A DNA stretch of 18,719 bases from an uncultured Oscillospiraceae bacterium (GCA_934630985.1 CAKTXO010000023.1:1-18719); one strand, 5' to 3'. Shown: positions 8,734-15,584, counted from the stretch's first letter. Notes: a model not told the origin generated them from the sequence alone. Translations and numbers: made by a program.

Positions 8734-8766
8734 GTGTATTATACACCAGCCAACACTCTTTAGCAA
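8734..8766 (-). promoter_or_regulatory. Promoter of the 89-aa/recombinase operon with overlapping palindrome
   Basis: On the minus strand TTGCTA (8761-8766), a 17-bp spacer and TATAAT (8738-8743). The -10 sits inside a 13-bp palindrome GTGTATTATACAC (8734-8746), a plausible repressor site. The ribosome binding site of the 89-aa gene follows about 20 nt on. Confidence 0.65.
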
Positions 8767-8790
8767 CAGTTTCCCGATACGGTCACAACA

Positions 8791-8838
8791 AATATTAGAA
8801 GGAGGTGGAAGCGAATGCTTTCATCTCCTTCTAATATT
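8791..8838 (+). repeat. 22-bp stem hairpin sequestering a ribosome binding site
   Basis: Arms 8791-8812 and 8817-8838 pair over 22 bp (AATATTAGAAGGAG... with ...CTCCTTCTAATATT, two G-U pairs) around a GAAT loop. The left arm holds a perfect AAGGAGGT (8799-8806) and the loop/right arm holds the ATG of the leader ORF at 8815, so in RNA the hairpin would hide both. As DNA it could equally be an oriT-associated cruciform. Confidence 0.8.
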
Positions 8839-8865
8839 CTATATTACTTTTGGCAACAAAAGTAA
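8815..8865 (+). CDS. Candidate 16-aa leader peptide
   Basis: ATG at 8815 lies 8 nt after a perfect AAGGAGGT and reads MLSSPSNILYYFWQQK, then TAA at 8863-8865. It starts inside the 8791-8838 hairpin and ends inside the 8841-8868 hairpin, an arrangement like translational attenuators in which stalling on a leader changes downstream folding. No resistance gene follows; the next gene is the relaxase at 9137. The ORF could be a by-product of oriT hairpins. Confidence 0.3.
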   Translation: MLSSPSNILYYFWQQK

Positions 8866-8868
8866 TAT
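8841..8868. repeat. 12-bp perfect inverted repeat with GCAA loop
   Basis: ATATTACTTTTG (8841-8852) and its exact complement (8857-8868) enclose GCAA. It lies 2 bp after the previous hairpin and about 50 bp before the predicted nic hairpin. No T run follows, so it is not a standard terminator. Confidence 0.8.
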
Positions 8869-8872
8869 CAAA

Positions 8873-8935
8873 GGGGTGCAGGGTTCTCCTTGCCCCACGA
8901 TAAACGGATGTTTGTCTAGTGGGTTAGACAATCCT
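8873..8935 (+). other. oriT: Predicted MOBV origin of transfer (oriT) with nic hairpin
   Basis: A GGGG...CCCC hairpin at 8873-8896 is followed by a second at 8912-8931, where TTGTCTA and TAGACAA flank the loop GTGGGT; GGAT/ATCC can extend the stem. The sequence TAGTGGG|TTAGAC resembles the pMV158-type MOBV nic region TAGTGTG|TTATAC, which also sits in the loop of a stem-loop. By analogy the cut would fall between G8923 and T8924. The site is 214 bp upstream of a MOBV relaxase start, the usual place. The remaining 8936-9136 shows no clear gene. Confidence 0.6.
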
Positions 8936-9136
8936 TGTCTGGCTGCAGGCTGTGTGAGGCCTTGGGGAGTGGCGCATTGATGGGGAATGCGGCCATTCAG
9001 CAAGGTGGAACACAGTCAAGGAAACTGCGCTCATATTGCTGCCACGGTTCGGGGGACAGCGGTATAAGGGCAGTTGAGTGGTGCGGACAGGCGAGGATTG
9101 TCTTTCCCGGTTCAATATACTAATGAGGTGAAAATT

Positions 9137-10096
9137 ATGTCATACTGTATAATGAGAGTAGAAAAAAGAAAGCGTTCATCGCTTTACGGCCTCCAACTTG
9201 AGGCCAACCGAACAGCACAGGACCACGAACGGGGACGGGACTTCTCGGCCTCTGACATTCGCTGGGATTTGACCCCGTTCAATATGTTCTTAGTCAAGGC
9301 CGAGAACTGGGGCAAGGCTGTCACGAAGGCCTTGCAGGAGGCCCAGATTCAAGAGCGCAAGAACAGCGTTGTGGTCTTGGACGGATTCTATGGAGCCTCC
9401 CCAGAATGGTTCCTTGACAAGTCGCTTGATGAGGTGATTGATTACTTCAAAGACTGCCTTGCTTTCCACGAAAAGACCTATGGAAAGGTCATCAATGCGG
9501 TGATTCATTTTGACGAGGCTACGCCCCACCTAACCTGTCAGTCAATCCCAATCATAGAAAAGGAGAATGGTGTGTCCAGTCTGTCTGCCCGTGAGATTAT
9601 GGGCAACCGCAACGATTACCGCCGCAGACAGGACCAATTTTATGTTGAAATTGGCAAGCCCAGAGGCTTGGAGCGAGGCGAACCTCACGACCCGGAGAAC
9701 ACAAAAAAGCACCTGACCGTACAGGCATACAAAAACCAACAATTAGAATTTGAGAACAAACAACTCAAAAAAGAGAGTAAAAAATTGCAGAGTGAGTGCC
9801 AAAAATTGCTGTTGAAGAACAAACAATTGGAAACATTAAACGAATCACTTAATGAACATACACAACAGTCATTTATGCACTATTGTATGGAACAGTTCAT
9901 ACAAACGGCTAAAGTTCGTGGAGCCAATGGTCAAGTGAAAAATATAAACGATGGATTTCAACTATATGTAGAACAATATTATCAACAATTACGTATGAAT
10001 TGGGAACAGATGAACAACATATTCAATGATAATGAAGAACGATTCTATGAACGAGAGTATCAACAACAACCTGAATATGATGATAGAGAACGTTAA
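9137..10096 (+). CDS. MOBV-family relaxase (Pre/Mob plasmid recombination enzyme)
   Basis: A 319-aa relaxase that would nick oriT and pilot the single strand during mobilization. The N-terminal domain has the Mob_Pre layout: MSYCIMRVEKRKRSSLYGLQ, then NSVVVLDGFYGASPEWF, and the metal/catalytic region HFDEATPHLTCQSIPI (His124, Asp126, Glu127, His131). The C-terminal third is a long coiled coil (about residues 200-245) with an acidic Q/E/N-rich tail. ATG 9137 follows GAGGTG at 6 nt. The gene is short against pMV158 MobM (about 494 aa) but similar to compact MOBV enzymes. GC content drops sharply after about 9715 (residue 193), as if the tail came from an AT-rich source. It is divergent from the recombinase operon and followed by a terminator. 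Confidence 0.85.
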   Translation: MSYCIMRVEKRKRSSLYGLQLEANRTAQDHERGRDFSASDIRWDLTPFNMFLVKAENWGKAVTKALQEAQIQERKNSVVVLDGFYGASPEWFLDKSLDEVIDYFKDCLAFHEKTYGKVINAVIHFDEATPHLTCQSIPIIEKENGVSSLSAREIMGNRNDYRRRQDQFYVEIGKPRGLERGEPHDPENTKKHLTVQAYKNQQLEFENKQLKKESKKLQSECQKLLLKNKQLETLNESLNEHTQQSFMHYCMEQFIQTAKVRGANGQVKNINDGFQLYVEQYYQQLRMNWEQMNNIFNDNEERFYEREYQQQPEYDDRER

Positions 10097-10102
10097 ACAA
10101 AA

Positions 10103-10136
10103 AGGGCACAGGCTTCAACTCCTGTGTCCTTAACTT
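10103..10136 (+). terminator. Terminator-like hairpin after the relaxase
   Basis: AGGGCACAGG (10103-10112) and CCTGTGTCCT (10121-10130) form a 10-bp stem with an 8-nt loop, 6 nt after the stop codon. Only a weak T run (TTAACTT, overlapping the end of the stem) follows. Confidence 0.6.
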
Positions 10137-10848
10137 ATGTATATGAACTTGATTTCTTGATAGCGTAGCGCTTCGTCTGGAGGACTTTTGCCGAAGCGCC
10201 TGACGTGCGAATCTAACGTACCCCTCCCCCTTACTCTAGGGTTGTGGAAATTAGGAACACGGCTCCTAGGGCAGACTTCCCCTGTAGATAGAATGAAAGC
10301 CGCCCTAGAACGAAGTCCCTTCTCAATGGGAGAATTGCTGAGGTATCCGTTATCTTTATCACCCGACGCTTCCACGGCTAAGCCGCTTCCGCTACGCTTT
10401 CTGTATGCGCCAAGCCACACTTCTTTCCACATACGTAACCTTTCGGTATATCTGCGTATTCCCTGCCCCTTCATACATAAGAAAGGTGGCAATGCCATTG
10501 TCTCCCCACGGGATAGTTTTAACCAATGTACCAGCCTGCGCTGGGTTAGGCTTATTGAGGTCTTTGCTTCCGTCTTTAACCCCTTACGTAATTGCGGTGT
10601 GGTGATTGGGACACCGTCAAGCCGAGCGTACTCTATGAAGTGGCTACGCTACACCATCGTTTTTATACTGGTATCGTCATCCAGTGGAACCATAACCGCT
10701 TGATGTATGTGCTGCTATGGCCTTTCTCCTATGACCCAGAAGCCGGTGCAGCCATTCGCTTGTGTGACTGCTCACTGTTACGGCTTTAACATAGAAGATA
10801 AAAAAATCGCAATTTTGTCTCTCGGATTTCCCCTCCAATTACCCCTTA
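10137..10848. other. 712-bp structured region without a recognisable gene
   Basis: Several frames stay open for 65-170 codons on both strands, but none has a convincing start, codon pattern or family. Inverted repeats are frequent: GCGCTTCG/CGAAGCGC at about 10168-10200, CTAGGGC/GCCCTAG at about 10268-10310, and CGGCT/AGCCG near 10375-10385. The string AGCGTAGC occurs three times in either orientation at about 10162, 10390 and 10643. It may be a large structured RNA, a replication or single-strand origin, or a decayed gene. I cannot decide from the sequence. Confidence 0.4.
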
Positions 10849-10893
10849 TTGAATTATGATGGAAATAGATACTTTAGAAAGGGGAATGGTTTA

Positions 10894-11496
10894 TTGAGCA
10901 GACAAAAGAAGTTCATTAACAAGACGAACATTGCGGATTACGCTATTGAGGCAGCGGCTCGCTGCTTTTATCCTGATATAGTGGCCTTTTACCAGAGTGA
11001 GGAAGGCCAGAAAGAGTTTGCGGCGTGGAAGGCTGAACAGGCCGCATTGAAACAACAGAAGAACGAAAGGAGGGCTACCGCCGAGGCGGTGGCCCTCGCT
11101 GTTATCCTTGCTTCTTCTTTCGTGGCCCTCTTGGCTTGGAGGAGGGAAGAATGCGGTAGCCATTGGGGAAATACACCTGTTCGTAACGCTGGAAAGAAAC
11201 AAATAATCCGAACCCATCTCCCACAGGGAAGAATTGGTTCGGATTATATTGGTTTGGTGCGGGCGACAGGACTCGAACCTGCACGGCTAAGCCAGAGGAA
11301 CCTAAATCCACCGAGTCTACCAATTCCACCACGCCCGCGTGTTGCTTATAGCCGGGTTATTTTATCATGGGAACGGGGGAATGTCAATGGAGGGCAGCCG
11401 GAACCATTGAAATTTCCCGGAGGAAAAGGGCAGTTTTCACAATTTTTGTTATCTTTGTCCTTGACATTCCGGCAAGGTGCTTGTAAAATAAGTTAG
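10894..11496 (+). CDS. Mobile-element hypothetical protein; genuine N-terminus, doubtful C-terminus
   Basis: From TTG 10894, preceded by AAAGGGG at about 10 nt, the frame gives [20 protein letters not shown] and on through [37 protein letters not shown], a compact helical domain typical of small element proteins. After about 11067 the frame enters a hairpin (11072-11095), then a hydrophobic stretch ([18 protein letters not shown]), and finally reads straight through the tRNA-Leu terminator and tRNA antisense ([15 protein letters not shown]) to 11496. That tail cannot be native. Other frames stop sooner, for instance at TAG 11157-11159, so either a frameshift near 11070 or an element junction removed the true stop. 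Function unknown. Confidence 0.45.
   Translation: MSRQKKFINKTNIADYAIEAAARCFYPDIVAFYQSEEGQKEFAAWKAEQAALKQQKNERRATAEAVALAVILASSFVALLAWRREECGSHWGNTPVRNAGKKQIIRTHLPQGRIGSDYIGLVRATGLEPARLSQRNLNPPSLPIPPRPRVAYSRVILSWERGNVNGGQPEPLKFPGGKGQFSQFLLSLSLTFRQGACKIS
11190..11247 (-). terminator. Intrinsic terminator of tRNA-Leu
   Basis: GGTTCGGATTAT (11236-11247) and ATAATCCGAACC (11203-11214) form a perfect 12-bp stem. On the minus strand it is followed by TTTGTTTCTTTCC. It lies 8 nt past the CCA end of tRNA-Leu. Confidence 0.8.
11255..11338 (-). tRNA. tRNA-Leu (anticodon UAG), CCA encoded
   Basis: The reverse strand folds as a class II tRNA of 84 nt: acceptor GCGGGCG/CGCCCGC (7 bp, perfect), discriminator A with encoded CCA, T arm GCAGG-TTCGAGT-CCTGT, and an 11-nt variable arm (GGC-TTA-GCC). 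The anticodon loop TTTAGGT has TAG at 11304-11302, which reads CUN leucine codons. Two stem positions look wrong: a U-U in the D stem (GTG against CTC) and a U-U in the anticodon stem (GTGGA against TCCTC). The TTGACA-N17-TAAAAT promoter and the terminator argue that it is expressed. Confidence 0.88.
11359..11387 (-). promoter_or_regulatory. tRNA-Leu promoter
   Basis: On the minus strand TTGACA (11382-11387), 17-bp spacer, TAAAAT (11359-11364), ending 20 bp upstream of the mature tRNA 5' end. Confidence 0.75.
11461..11489 (+). promoter_or_regulatory. rny promoter
   Basis: TTGACA (11461-11466), 17-bp spacer, TAAAAT (11484-11489). Transcription should start near 11496, giving an rny leader of about 213 nt. 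Confidence 0.75.
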
Positions 11497-11708
11497 GTAT
11501 GGTGTACGCTTCCGGGGCAAGAGCACCCGGAGGGCGTTTCATTTTTATCCGGCTTAGCCGGGGTATGCGTTTTACGCCCAATGCTGGCGTTTTGCTTTTT
11601 CAATTCTCTGGGGGAGCCGCCCTCAGCCAATTGTCATGCACAATTTCACATGGGTATAAGCGCCACCCCTTCTGCGCCAATTTTAAGAAGGAGGTGCGTT
11701 TTCAGATT
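11496..11708 (+). other. rny 5' leader
   Basis: An untranslated leader of about 213 nt. It contains a TTCCGGG/CCCGGAG hairpin near 11508-11533 and a GC-rich middle. The rny frame is open back to an ATG at 11499, but that ATG sits at the expected transcript start with no ribosome binding site, and the extra 70 residues do not resemble RNase Y. No known riboswitch was recognised. Confidence 0.4.
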
Positions 11709-13259
11709 ATGGAATGGTATCTGATCCTTTTGATCGTTCTGGGTGCTTTGGTGGCTGCCGCCGCCTGCTTCGCCGCCGGTTTTCTCTACCGGAAGAAGGT
11801 GGCTGAGCGGGAAATCGGCTCCGCGGAAACCGAGGCTACCCGGCTCATTAACGAAGCCATCCGTGCCGGTGAGAACCGGAAGAAGGAGATGCTTCTGGAA
11901 GCCAAGGACGAAATCCATAAATCACGCACAGAGTACGAAAAGGAAGTCAAGGAACGTCGTGCCGAGCTGAGCAAGCAGGAGCGGCGTCTGGAACAGAAGG
12001 AATCCACCCTCGACAAGAAAACCGAGGCCTATGAGCGCAAGGAAGAGGAGCTGAACCGTCGGCTCCAGAAGGTCACCGAAACCCAGAACCAGGCCGAGGC
12101 CGTCCGCCAGCAGCAGCTGGCAAAGCTGGAGGAAATCTCCCAGCTGACCCAGGATCAGGCCAAGGAGTGTCTGCTCAAGAACGTAGAGGACGAGGTTCGT
12201 CACGAGGCCGCCATGAAGATCAAGGAGATCGAGCAGCAGCTGAAGGACGAGGCTGAGGAAAAGGGTCGGGAGATCATCGCCACCGCCATCCAGCGGTGCG
12301 CCGCCGATCACGCCGCCGAGGCTACCGTGTCCGTTGTCACCCTGCCCAACGATGAAATGAAGGGCCGGATCATCGGTCGGGAGGGCCGGAATATCCGCAC
12401 CCTGGAAACCATCACCGGTGTTGACCTGATTATCGACGATACTCCCGAGGCCATCACCGTTTCCAGCTTCGATCCCGTCCGCCGGGAGGTTGCCCGGCTG
12501 GCTCTGGAGAAGCTCATTGCCGACGGCCGGATTCATCCTACCCGCATTGAGGATATGGTGGAAAAGGCTCGGAAAGAGGTTGACCGCACCATCCGGGAGG
12601 AAGGCGAGCGCGCCTGCTACGAAACCGGCGTGCACAACCTGAACCCGGAGCTGGTGAAGATTCTGGGTCGTCAGAAGTACCGCACCTCCTACGGTCAGAA
12701 CGTGCTGAACCACTCCATCGAGGTGGCGCACATTGCCGGACTGATGGCCGCGGAGCTGGGCGTGGATGTGCCCTTGGCAAAGCGGGCAGGTCTTCTGCAT
12801 GACCTGGGCAAGTCCATTGACCATGAGGTGGAGGGCAGCCATGTGCAGCTGGGTGCGGACCTTGCCCGGAAGTACAAGGAAAACCCCGTCATCGTCAACG
12901 CCATCGAGGCTCATCACGGAGACGTGGAGCCCAAGACCGTTATCGCCGTGCTGGTTCAGGCCGCCGACGCCATCTCCGCTGCCCGTCCCGGCGCCCGTCG
13001 GGAGAACGTGGAGAACTATATCCGCCGACTGCAAAAGCTGGAGGAGCTTACCGGCTCCTATCCCGGCGTAGAGAAGGCTTACGCCATCCAGGCCGGTCGG
13101 GAAGTCCGGATCATGGTCAAGCCCGAGGTGGTCACCGAGGACAACATGATCCTGCTTGCCCGGGATGTGGCAAAGAAGATCGAGGCCGAGCTGGAATACC
13201 CCGGTCAGATCAAGGTCAACGTCATCCGGGAAACCAAGGCGGTCGAATTCGCGAAGTAA
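11709..13259 (+). CDS. rny: Ribonuclease Y
   Basis: RNase Y, the membrane-anchored endoribonuclease that initiates mRNA decay in Firmicutes; 516 aa, the usual length. An N-terminal transmembrane anchor (about residues 4-24, [23 protein letters not shown]) is followed by a long coiled coil (about 35-200), a KH domain with [10 protein letters not shown] (about 219-228), and an HD domain with HSIEVAH (about 335) and the metal-binding [10 protein letters not shown] (His364, Asp365). The C-terminal domain ends [13 protein letters not shown] 11709 starts exactly at the conserved membrane anchor; AGGAGG is 14 nt upstream, a long spacing, and an in-frame GTG at 11694 overlaps it. The gene has its own promoter and terminator, so it is monocistronic. 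Confidence 0.97.
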   Translation: MEWYLILLIVLGALVAAAACFAAGFLYRKKVAEREIGSAETEATRLINEAIRAGENRKKEMLLEAKDEIHKSRTEYEKEVKERRAELSKQERRLEQKESTLDKKTEAYERKEEELNRRLQKVTETQNQAEAVRQQQLAKLEEISQLTQDQAKECLLKNVEDEVRHEAAMKIKEIEQQLKDEAEEKGREIIATAIQRCAADHAAEATVSVVTLPNDEMKGRIIGREGRNIRTLETITGVDLIIDDTPEAITVSSFDPVRREVARLALEKLIADGRIHPTRIEDMVEKARKEVDRTIREEGERACYETGVHNLNPELVKILGRQKYRTSYGQNVLNHSIEVAHIAGLMAAELGVDVPLAKRAGLLHDLGKSIDHEVEGSHVQLGADLARKYKENPVIVNAIEAHHGDVEPKTVIAVLVQAADAISAARPGARRENVENYIRRLQKLEELTGSYPGVEKAYAIQAGREVRIMVKPEVVTEDNMILLARDVAKKIEAELEYPGQIKVNVIRETKAVEFAK

Positions 13260-13266
13260 ACAGATG

Positions 13267-13299
13267 CCCCCTCCGAGACATTCGGAGGGGGTGTTTTTC
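13267..13299 (+). terminator. rny terminator
   Basis: CCCCCTCCGA (13267-13276) pairs perfectly with TCGGAGGGGG (13282-13291) around GACAT, followed by TGTTTTTCT. Confidence 0.95.
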
Positions 13300-13313
13300 T
13301 GCGCGTTTGAATA

Positions 13314-13689
13314 GAACAATGTCATTGCGAACCAGCGCGCACCTAAATAGGACGTGTCATTGCGAACCAGTCCGCAGACTGGTGTGGCAATCCTTCGGTT
13401 CTTCCGAGAACTGATGGCGAAGCGCAAAGGCTCCCCTTGCTGACCAAGGGGAGCTGGCAAAAATCTTTGATTTTTGACTGAGGGGATCAGAACTTTTCTT
13501 TTCATGGACACTCTCAATAGTTGTACCTTTACAATCCCTCAGTCACAGCCTTCCGTGAGACGGCCATGACAGCTCCCTTTACACAAGGGAGCCGGGGGTG
13601 CTCCCGCACCAGTGCTTTTTTCGATGTTTCTCGGAATGTTTGGGGGATTGCCACACCAGTGTGAGCACTGGTTCGCAATGACATTGTTC
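13314..13689. repeat. Cluster of palindromic GTCATTGCGAACCAG repeats
   Basis: A 22-bp sequence at 13314-13335 (beginning GAACAATGTCATTGC) recurs as an exact inverted copy at 13668-13689. Between them are a full unit at 13356-13393 (GTCATTGCGAACCAG, hairpin ACCAGTC-CGCA-GACTGGT, then GTGGCAATC) and an inverted unit at 13642-13682 (hairpin ACCAGTG-TGAG-CACTGGT). The same family reappears at 15696-15737 and 15794-15891. No ORF is credible. These look like REP/MITE-type chromosomal repeats typical of gut Clostridia. Confidence 0.8.
13429..13593. mobile_element. 165-bp MITE-like palindromic element nested in the repeat cluster
   Basis: The left end reads GGCTCCCCTTG... with an inner AGCTGGC and GACTGAGGG; the right end mirrors it with CCCTCAGTC, ACAGCTCCC and AAGGGAGCC. 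The terminal hairpins (CTCCCCTTG...CAAGGGGAG and GCTCCCTT...AAGGGAGC) and the mirrored GACTGAGGG/CCCTCAGTC give an imperfect long palindrome without coding capacity. It was probably inserted into an older copy of the GTCATTGCGAACCAG repeat. Confidence 0.65.
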
Positions 13690-13793
13690 TTTCGTTTCTA
13701 CTCTGTAAAACAGAACGATACCGAGCTTGTACCCAATAGTCTCTCGATCACACACCAGCCGACGCACGTATTGCCTGCCGGGGCATCCCGGTC

Positions 13794-13822
13794 TTTACTT
13801 TCCATGAAAAATCAGGTAGAAT
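13794..13822 (+). promoter_or_regulatory. Promoter of the acidic protein/gluQRS/136-aa run
   Basis: TTTACT (13794-13799), 17-bp spacer, TAGAAT (13817-13822), 21 bp before the ATG at 13844 and just ahead of its AAGGAGG. Confidence 0.5.
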
Positions 13823-13843
13823 AGGCCGAAAGGAGGGGTGAGA

Positions 13844-14185
13844 ATGCTGTTTCACGATAACCCCAAGGAGAAGCTGGTCTGGCTGGAGGACGAGCTGCTG
13901 GACGATGAGCTGGAAGAAATCCTCTACGGCGGCGAGGACGGGGATCCCGAAGACGACTGGGACGCGGATTCCGATGAGGAAGCCGACGAGGAAGAAGAAT
14001 ACGAAGCGCCCCGGAAAAAGCGGAAAAAGAAAAAGCGCCGCCCTGTCCCCATGGATGAAGACGACGAGGAACGGTATATGCTCCTGCCGAAGAAAAAGGG
14101 CATAAAAGGGCTGGTGTTTCTGGCCTGCCTGGAAATTCTGGCAATTCTGGCAATTTTAGGATGGTGGCTCCAATGGCTGATCTGA
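13844..14185 (+). CDS. Acidic protein with C-terminal membrane segment, unknown function
   Basis: A 113-aa protein of striking charge layout: a strongly acidic N-terminal half (about residues 14-54, DELLDDELEEIL, then DEEADEEEEYE), a lysine/arginine block (RKKRKKKKRRP, about 57-67), another acidic patch (MDEDDEERY), and one C-terminal hydrophobic helix (LVFLACLEILAILAILGWWLQWLI) ending the protein. It is probably a tail-anchored or single-pass membrane protein. ATG 13844 is chosen with AAGGAGG 7 nt upstream; GTG 13838 is too close. Its end overlaps gluQRS, so the two are likely co-translated. I recognise no family. Confidence 0.75.
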   Translation: MLFHDNPKEKLVWLEDELLDDELEEILYGGEDGDPEDDWDADSDEEADEEEEYEAPRKKRKKKKRRPVPMDEDDEERYMLLPKKKGIKGLVFLACLEILAILAILGWWLQWLI

Positions 14186-15105
14186 AACCTGTGGGACGGT
14201 TCGCGCCCACCCCCTCCGGGCGGATGCACCTGGGCAACGTCTTTGCCGCCCTCATCGCCTGGCTGTCCGTGCGGAGCCGGGATGGGGAAATGGTGCTGCG
14301 GATGGAGGATCTGGACACCCAGCGCACCAGTGCCGAGTTTGCGGAAATTCTCCGGGACGACCTGCGCTGGCTGGGTCTTACCTGGGATCGGGAAACGCCG
14401 GCTCAAAGCCAACGCTCCGCCGTTTATGACAAATACTTTGAAATTCTCCGGGAAAAGGGTCTGCTCTATCCCTGCTACTGCACCCGCAGCCAGCTCCACA
14501 GCGTCAACGCCCCCCACCTGTCCGACGGCACCTACGTCTACCCCGGAACCTGCCGGAATCTGACGGAAGGGGAGCGGGCGGCATTCCGGCGGCCCCCGGC
14601 CTGGCGTGTGGTCGTGCCGGATCGGGTGTGGACGGTGGTGGACAGGATTCAGGGAACCTACCGTTGCAACCTGGCCACGGAATGCGGCGATATGGTGGTG
14701 CGCCGGGCAGACGGAGTCTACGTCTACCAGCTGGCCGTCACCGTGGACGACGGGGAAGCCGGGGTCACGGAGGTGGTTCGGGGCATGGATCTGCTCAGCT
14801 CCGCCCCCCGGCAGATGTATTTGCAGGAGCTGTTCGGCTTTCCCCACCCGGAATATGCCCATGTGCCCATGCTCCTGGCGCCTGACGGCCGTCGGCTGAG
14901 CAAGCGGGATCGGGATTTGGATTTGGGCATTCTCCGGCAAAGGCTCACCCGGGAGGCGCTGCTGGGAGAGCTGGCCTTCGCCGCCGGGCTCATTGACCGG
15001 AAGGTTCCCATTTCCCTGGAAGCGCTGACCAAAGAATTTTCTTGGAATAAGCTTACCGGCGACAGCATTTTCCTGGATCCGACCCGGCTTGGTAACGCTA
15101 AGTGA
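14173..15105 (+). CDS. gluQ: Glutamyl-Q tRNA(Asp) synthetase (GluQRS)
   Basis: A 310-aa truncated glutamyl-tRNA synthetase paralogue that attaches glutamate to the queuosine base of tRNA(Asp). It lacks the anticodon-binding domain, as expected for YadB/GluQRS. Visible motifs: VGRFAPTPSGRMHLGN (class I HIGH-type motif, residues 19-22), the zinc site CYC (Cys101, Cys103) with Tyr123 and Cys127 in YPGTC, RVVVPDRV, and the KMSKS-type LSKRD (242-246). The start at 14173 rather than 14161 is preferred because 14161 has AGG touching the ATG while 14173 has GGTGG upstream, and because the zinc cysteines then match E. coli numbering. It overlaps the upstream gene by 13 nt. Confidence 0.93.
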   Translation: MADLKPVGRFAPTPSGRMHLGNVFAALIAWLSVRSRDGEMVLRMEDLDTQRTSAEFAEILRDDLRWLGLTWDRETPAQSQRSAVYDKYFEILREKGLLYPCYCTRSQLHSVNAPHLSDGTYVYPGTCRNLTEGERAAFRRPPAWRVVVPDRVWTVVDRIQGTYRCNLATECGDMVVRRADGVYVYQLAVTVDDGEAGVTEVVRGMDLLSSAPRQMYLQELFGFPHPEYAHVPMLLAPDGRRLSKRDRDLDLGILRQRLTREALLGELAFAAGLIDRKVPISLEALTKEFSWNKLTGDSIFLDPTRLGNAK

Positions 15106-15153
15106 AATGCTCCTGTGATATCCTATCAGCAGACAAGGAAAGGAGTGTTTCTT

Positions 15154-15564
15154 ATGGATATGGAAACTCAACTTCACACTACACCCAGGGAGATTCTCAT
15201 CTGCGTTGACAGCAGCAAGGATGGGGTGATCAGCGGTCGATTCTTCTTCCCGGATAACAAGCCGGAGGCTTTTTCCTGCCTGAGTCAGTGCCTGCTGCGC
15301 ATTGACGCCCTGCTTGATGATAAAGGGCAGCCCCAGGCCTTTACCGAGCCCAGAACCTTCCGTCAGCTACAGACTTCGGATTACATGTCCGCCGCGGGTG
15401 TCAATCTGCCCCAGGGGAATCTGGCTACCTTCCACCTGCAAATTCTCTACCGCCGGAATTCCAGCTGGCAGGGAAGACTGGTATGGATGGAGCAGGATCA
15501 GGCGCAGAGCTTCCGCAGCGTGCTGGAGCTGATGACTCTGATCGAAAGCGGCATTCAGGGATAG
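15154..15564 (+). CDS. 136-aa protein of unknown function
   Basis: A soluble protein starting MDMETQLHTTPREILICVDS, mixed alpha/beta in appearance, with a beta-rich core (ILICVDSSKDGVISGRFFFP; FHLQILYRRNSSWQGRLVWM) and a C-terminal helix (QAQSFRSVLELMTLIESGIQ). The SWQGRLVWMEQDQAQSFRSVLELM pattern is of a kind seen in clostridial hypothetical proteins, but no function is known to me. ATG 15154 has AGGAG 8 nt upstream; an ATG at 15160 is also possible. It follows gluQRS by 48 nt in the same direction and converges on the SARP regulator. Confidence 0.8.
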   Translation: MDMETQLHTTPREILICVDSSKDGVISGRFFFPDNKPEAFSCLSQCLLRIDALLDDKGQPQAFTEPRTFRQLQTSDYMSAAGVNLPQGNLATFHLQILYRRNSSWQGRLVWMEQDQAQSFRSVLELMTLIESGIQG

Positions 15565-15584
15565 GCGAAACAAAATGGATGAAA

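Larger units (their letters stand above)
6904..11200. mobile_element. Element 2: small MOBV mobilizable element with serine recombinase (ends approximate)
   Basis: A minus-strand pair (89-aa protein plus serine recombinase), a divergent MOBV relaxase with an oriT-like intergenic region, a structured orphan region and a small element-type ORF lie between recombinase 1 and tRNA-Leu. The unit has its own integrase, relaxase and oriT but no type IV secretion genes, so it would be mobilized by other conjugative elements. The left end should be close to 6904-6960. The right end is somewhere before the tRNA-Leu terminator (11203-11247). A 10-bp direct repeat, AATCCGAACC, occurs at 6973-6982 and 11205-11214; it may be chance. 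Confidence 0.55.

Noticed and set aside
10130..10703. Open frames of 122 codons (minus) and 171 codons (plus) after the relaxase
   Set aside because: Neither has a ribosome binding site or a recognisable domain, and they overlap each other; low stop frequency alone is not enough.
10137..10848. Group II intron
   Set aside because: I find no domain V-like hairpin, no convincing 5' GUGYG-type start paired with a 3' end, and no reverse transcriptase.
11922..13517. 531-codon minus-strand ORF antisense to rny
   Set aside because: A long shadow frame produced by the high-GC codon bias of rny; the product is Gly/Leu/His-rich without domains.
13924..15177. 417-codon minus-strand ORF antisense to gluQRS
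   Set aside because: A shadow frame of GC-rich coding sequence; gluQRS motifs on the plus strand are decisive.
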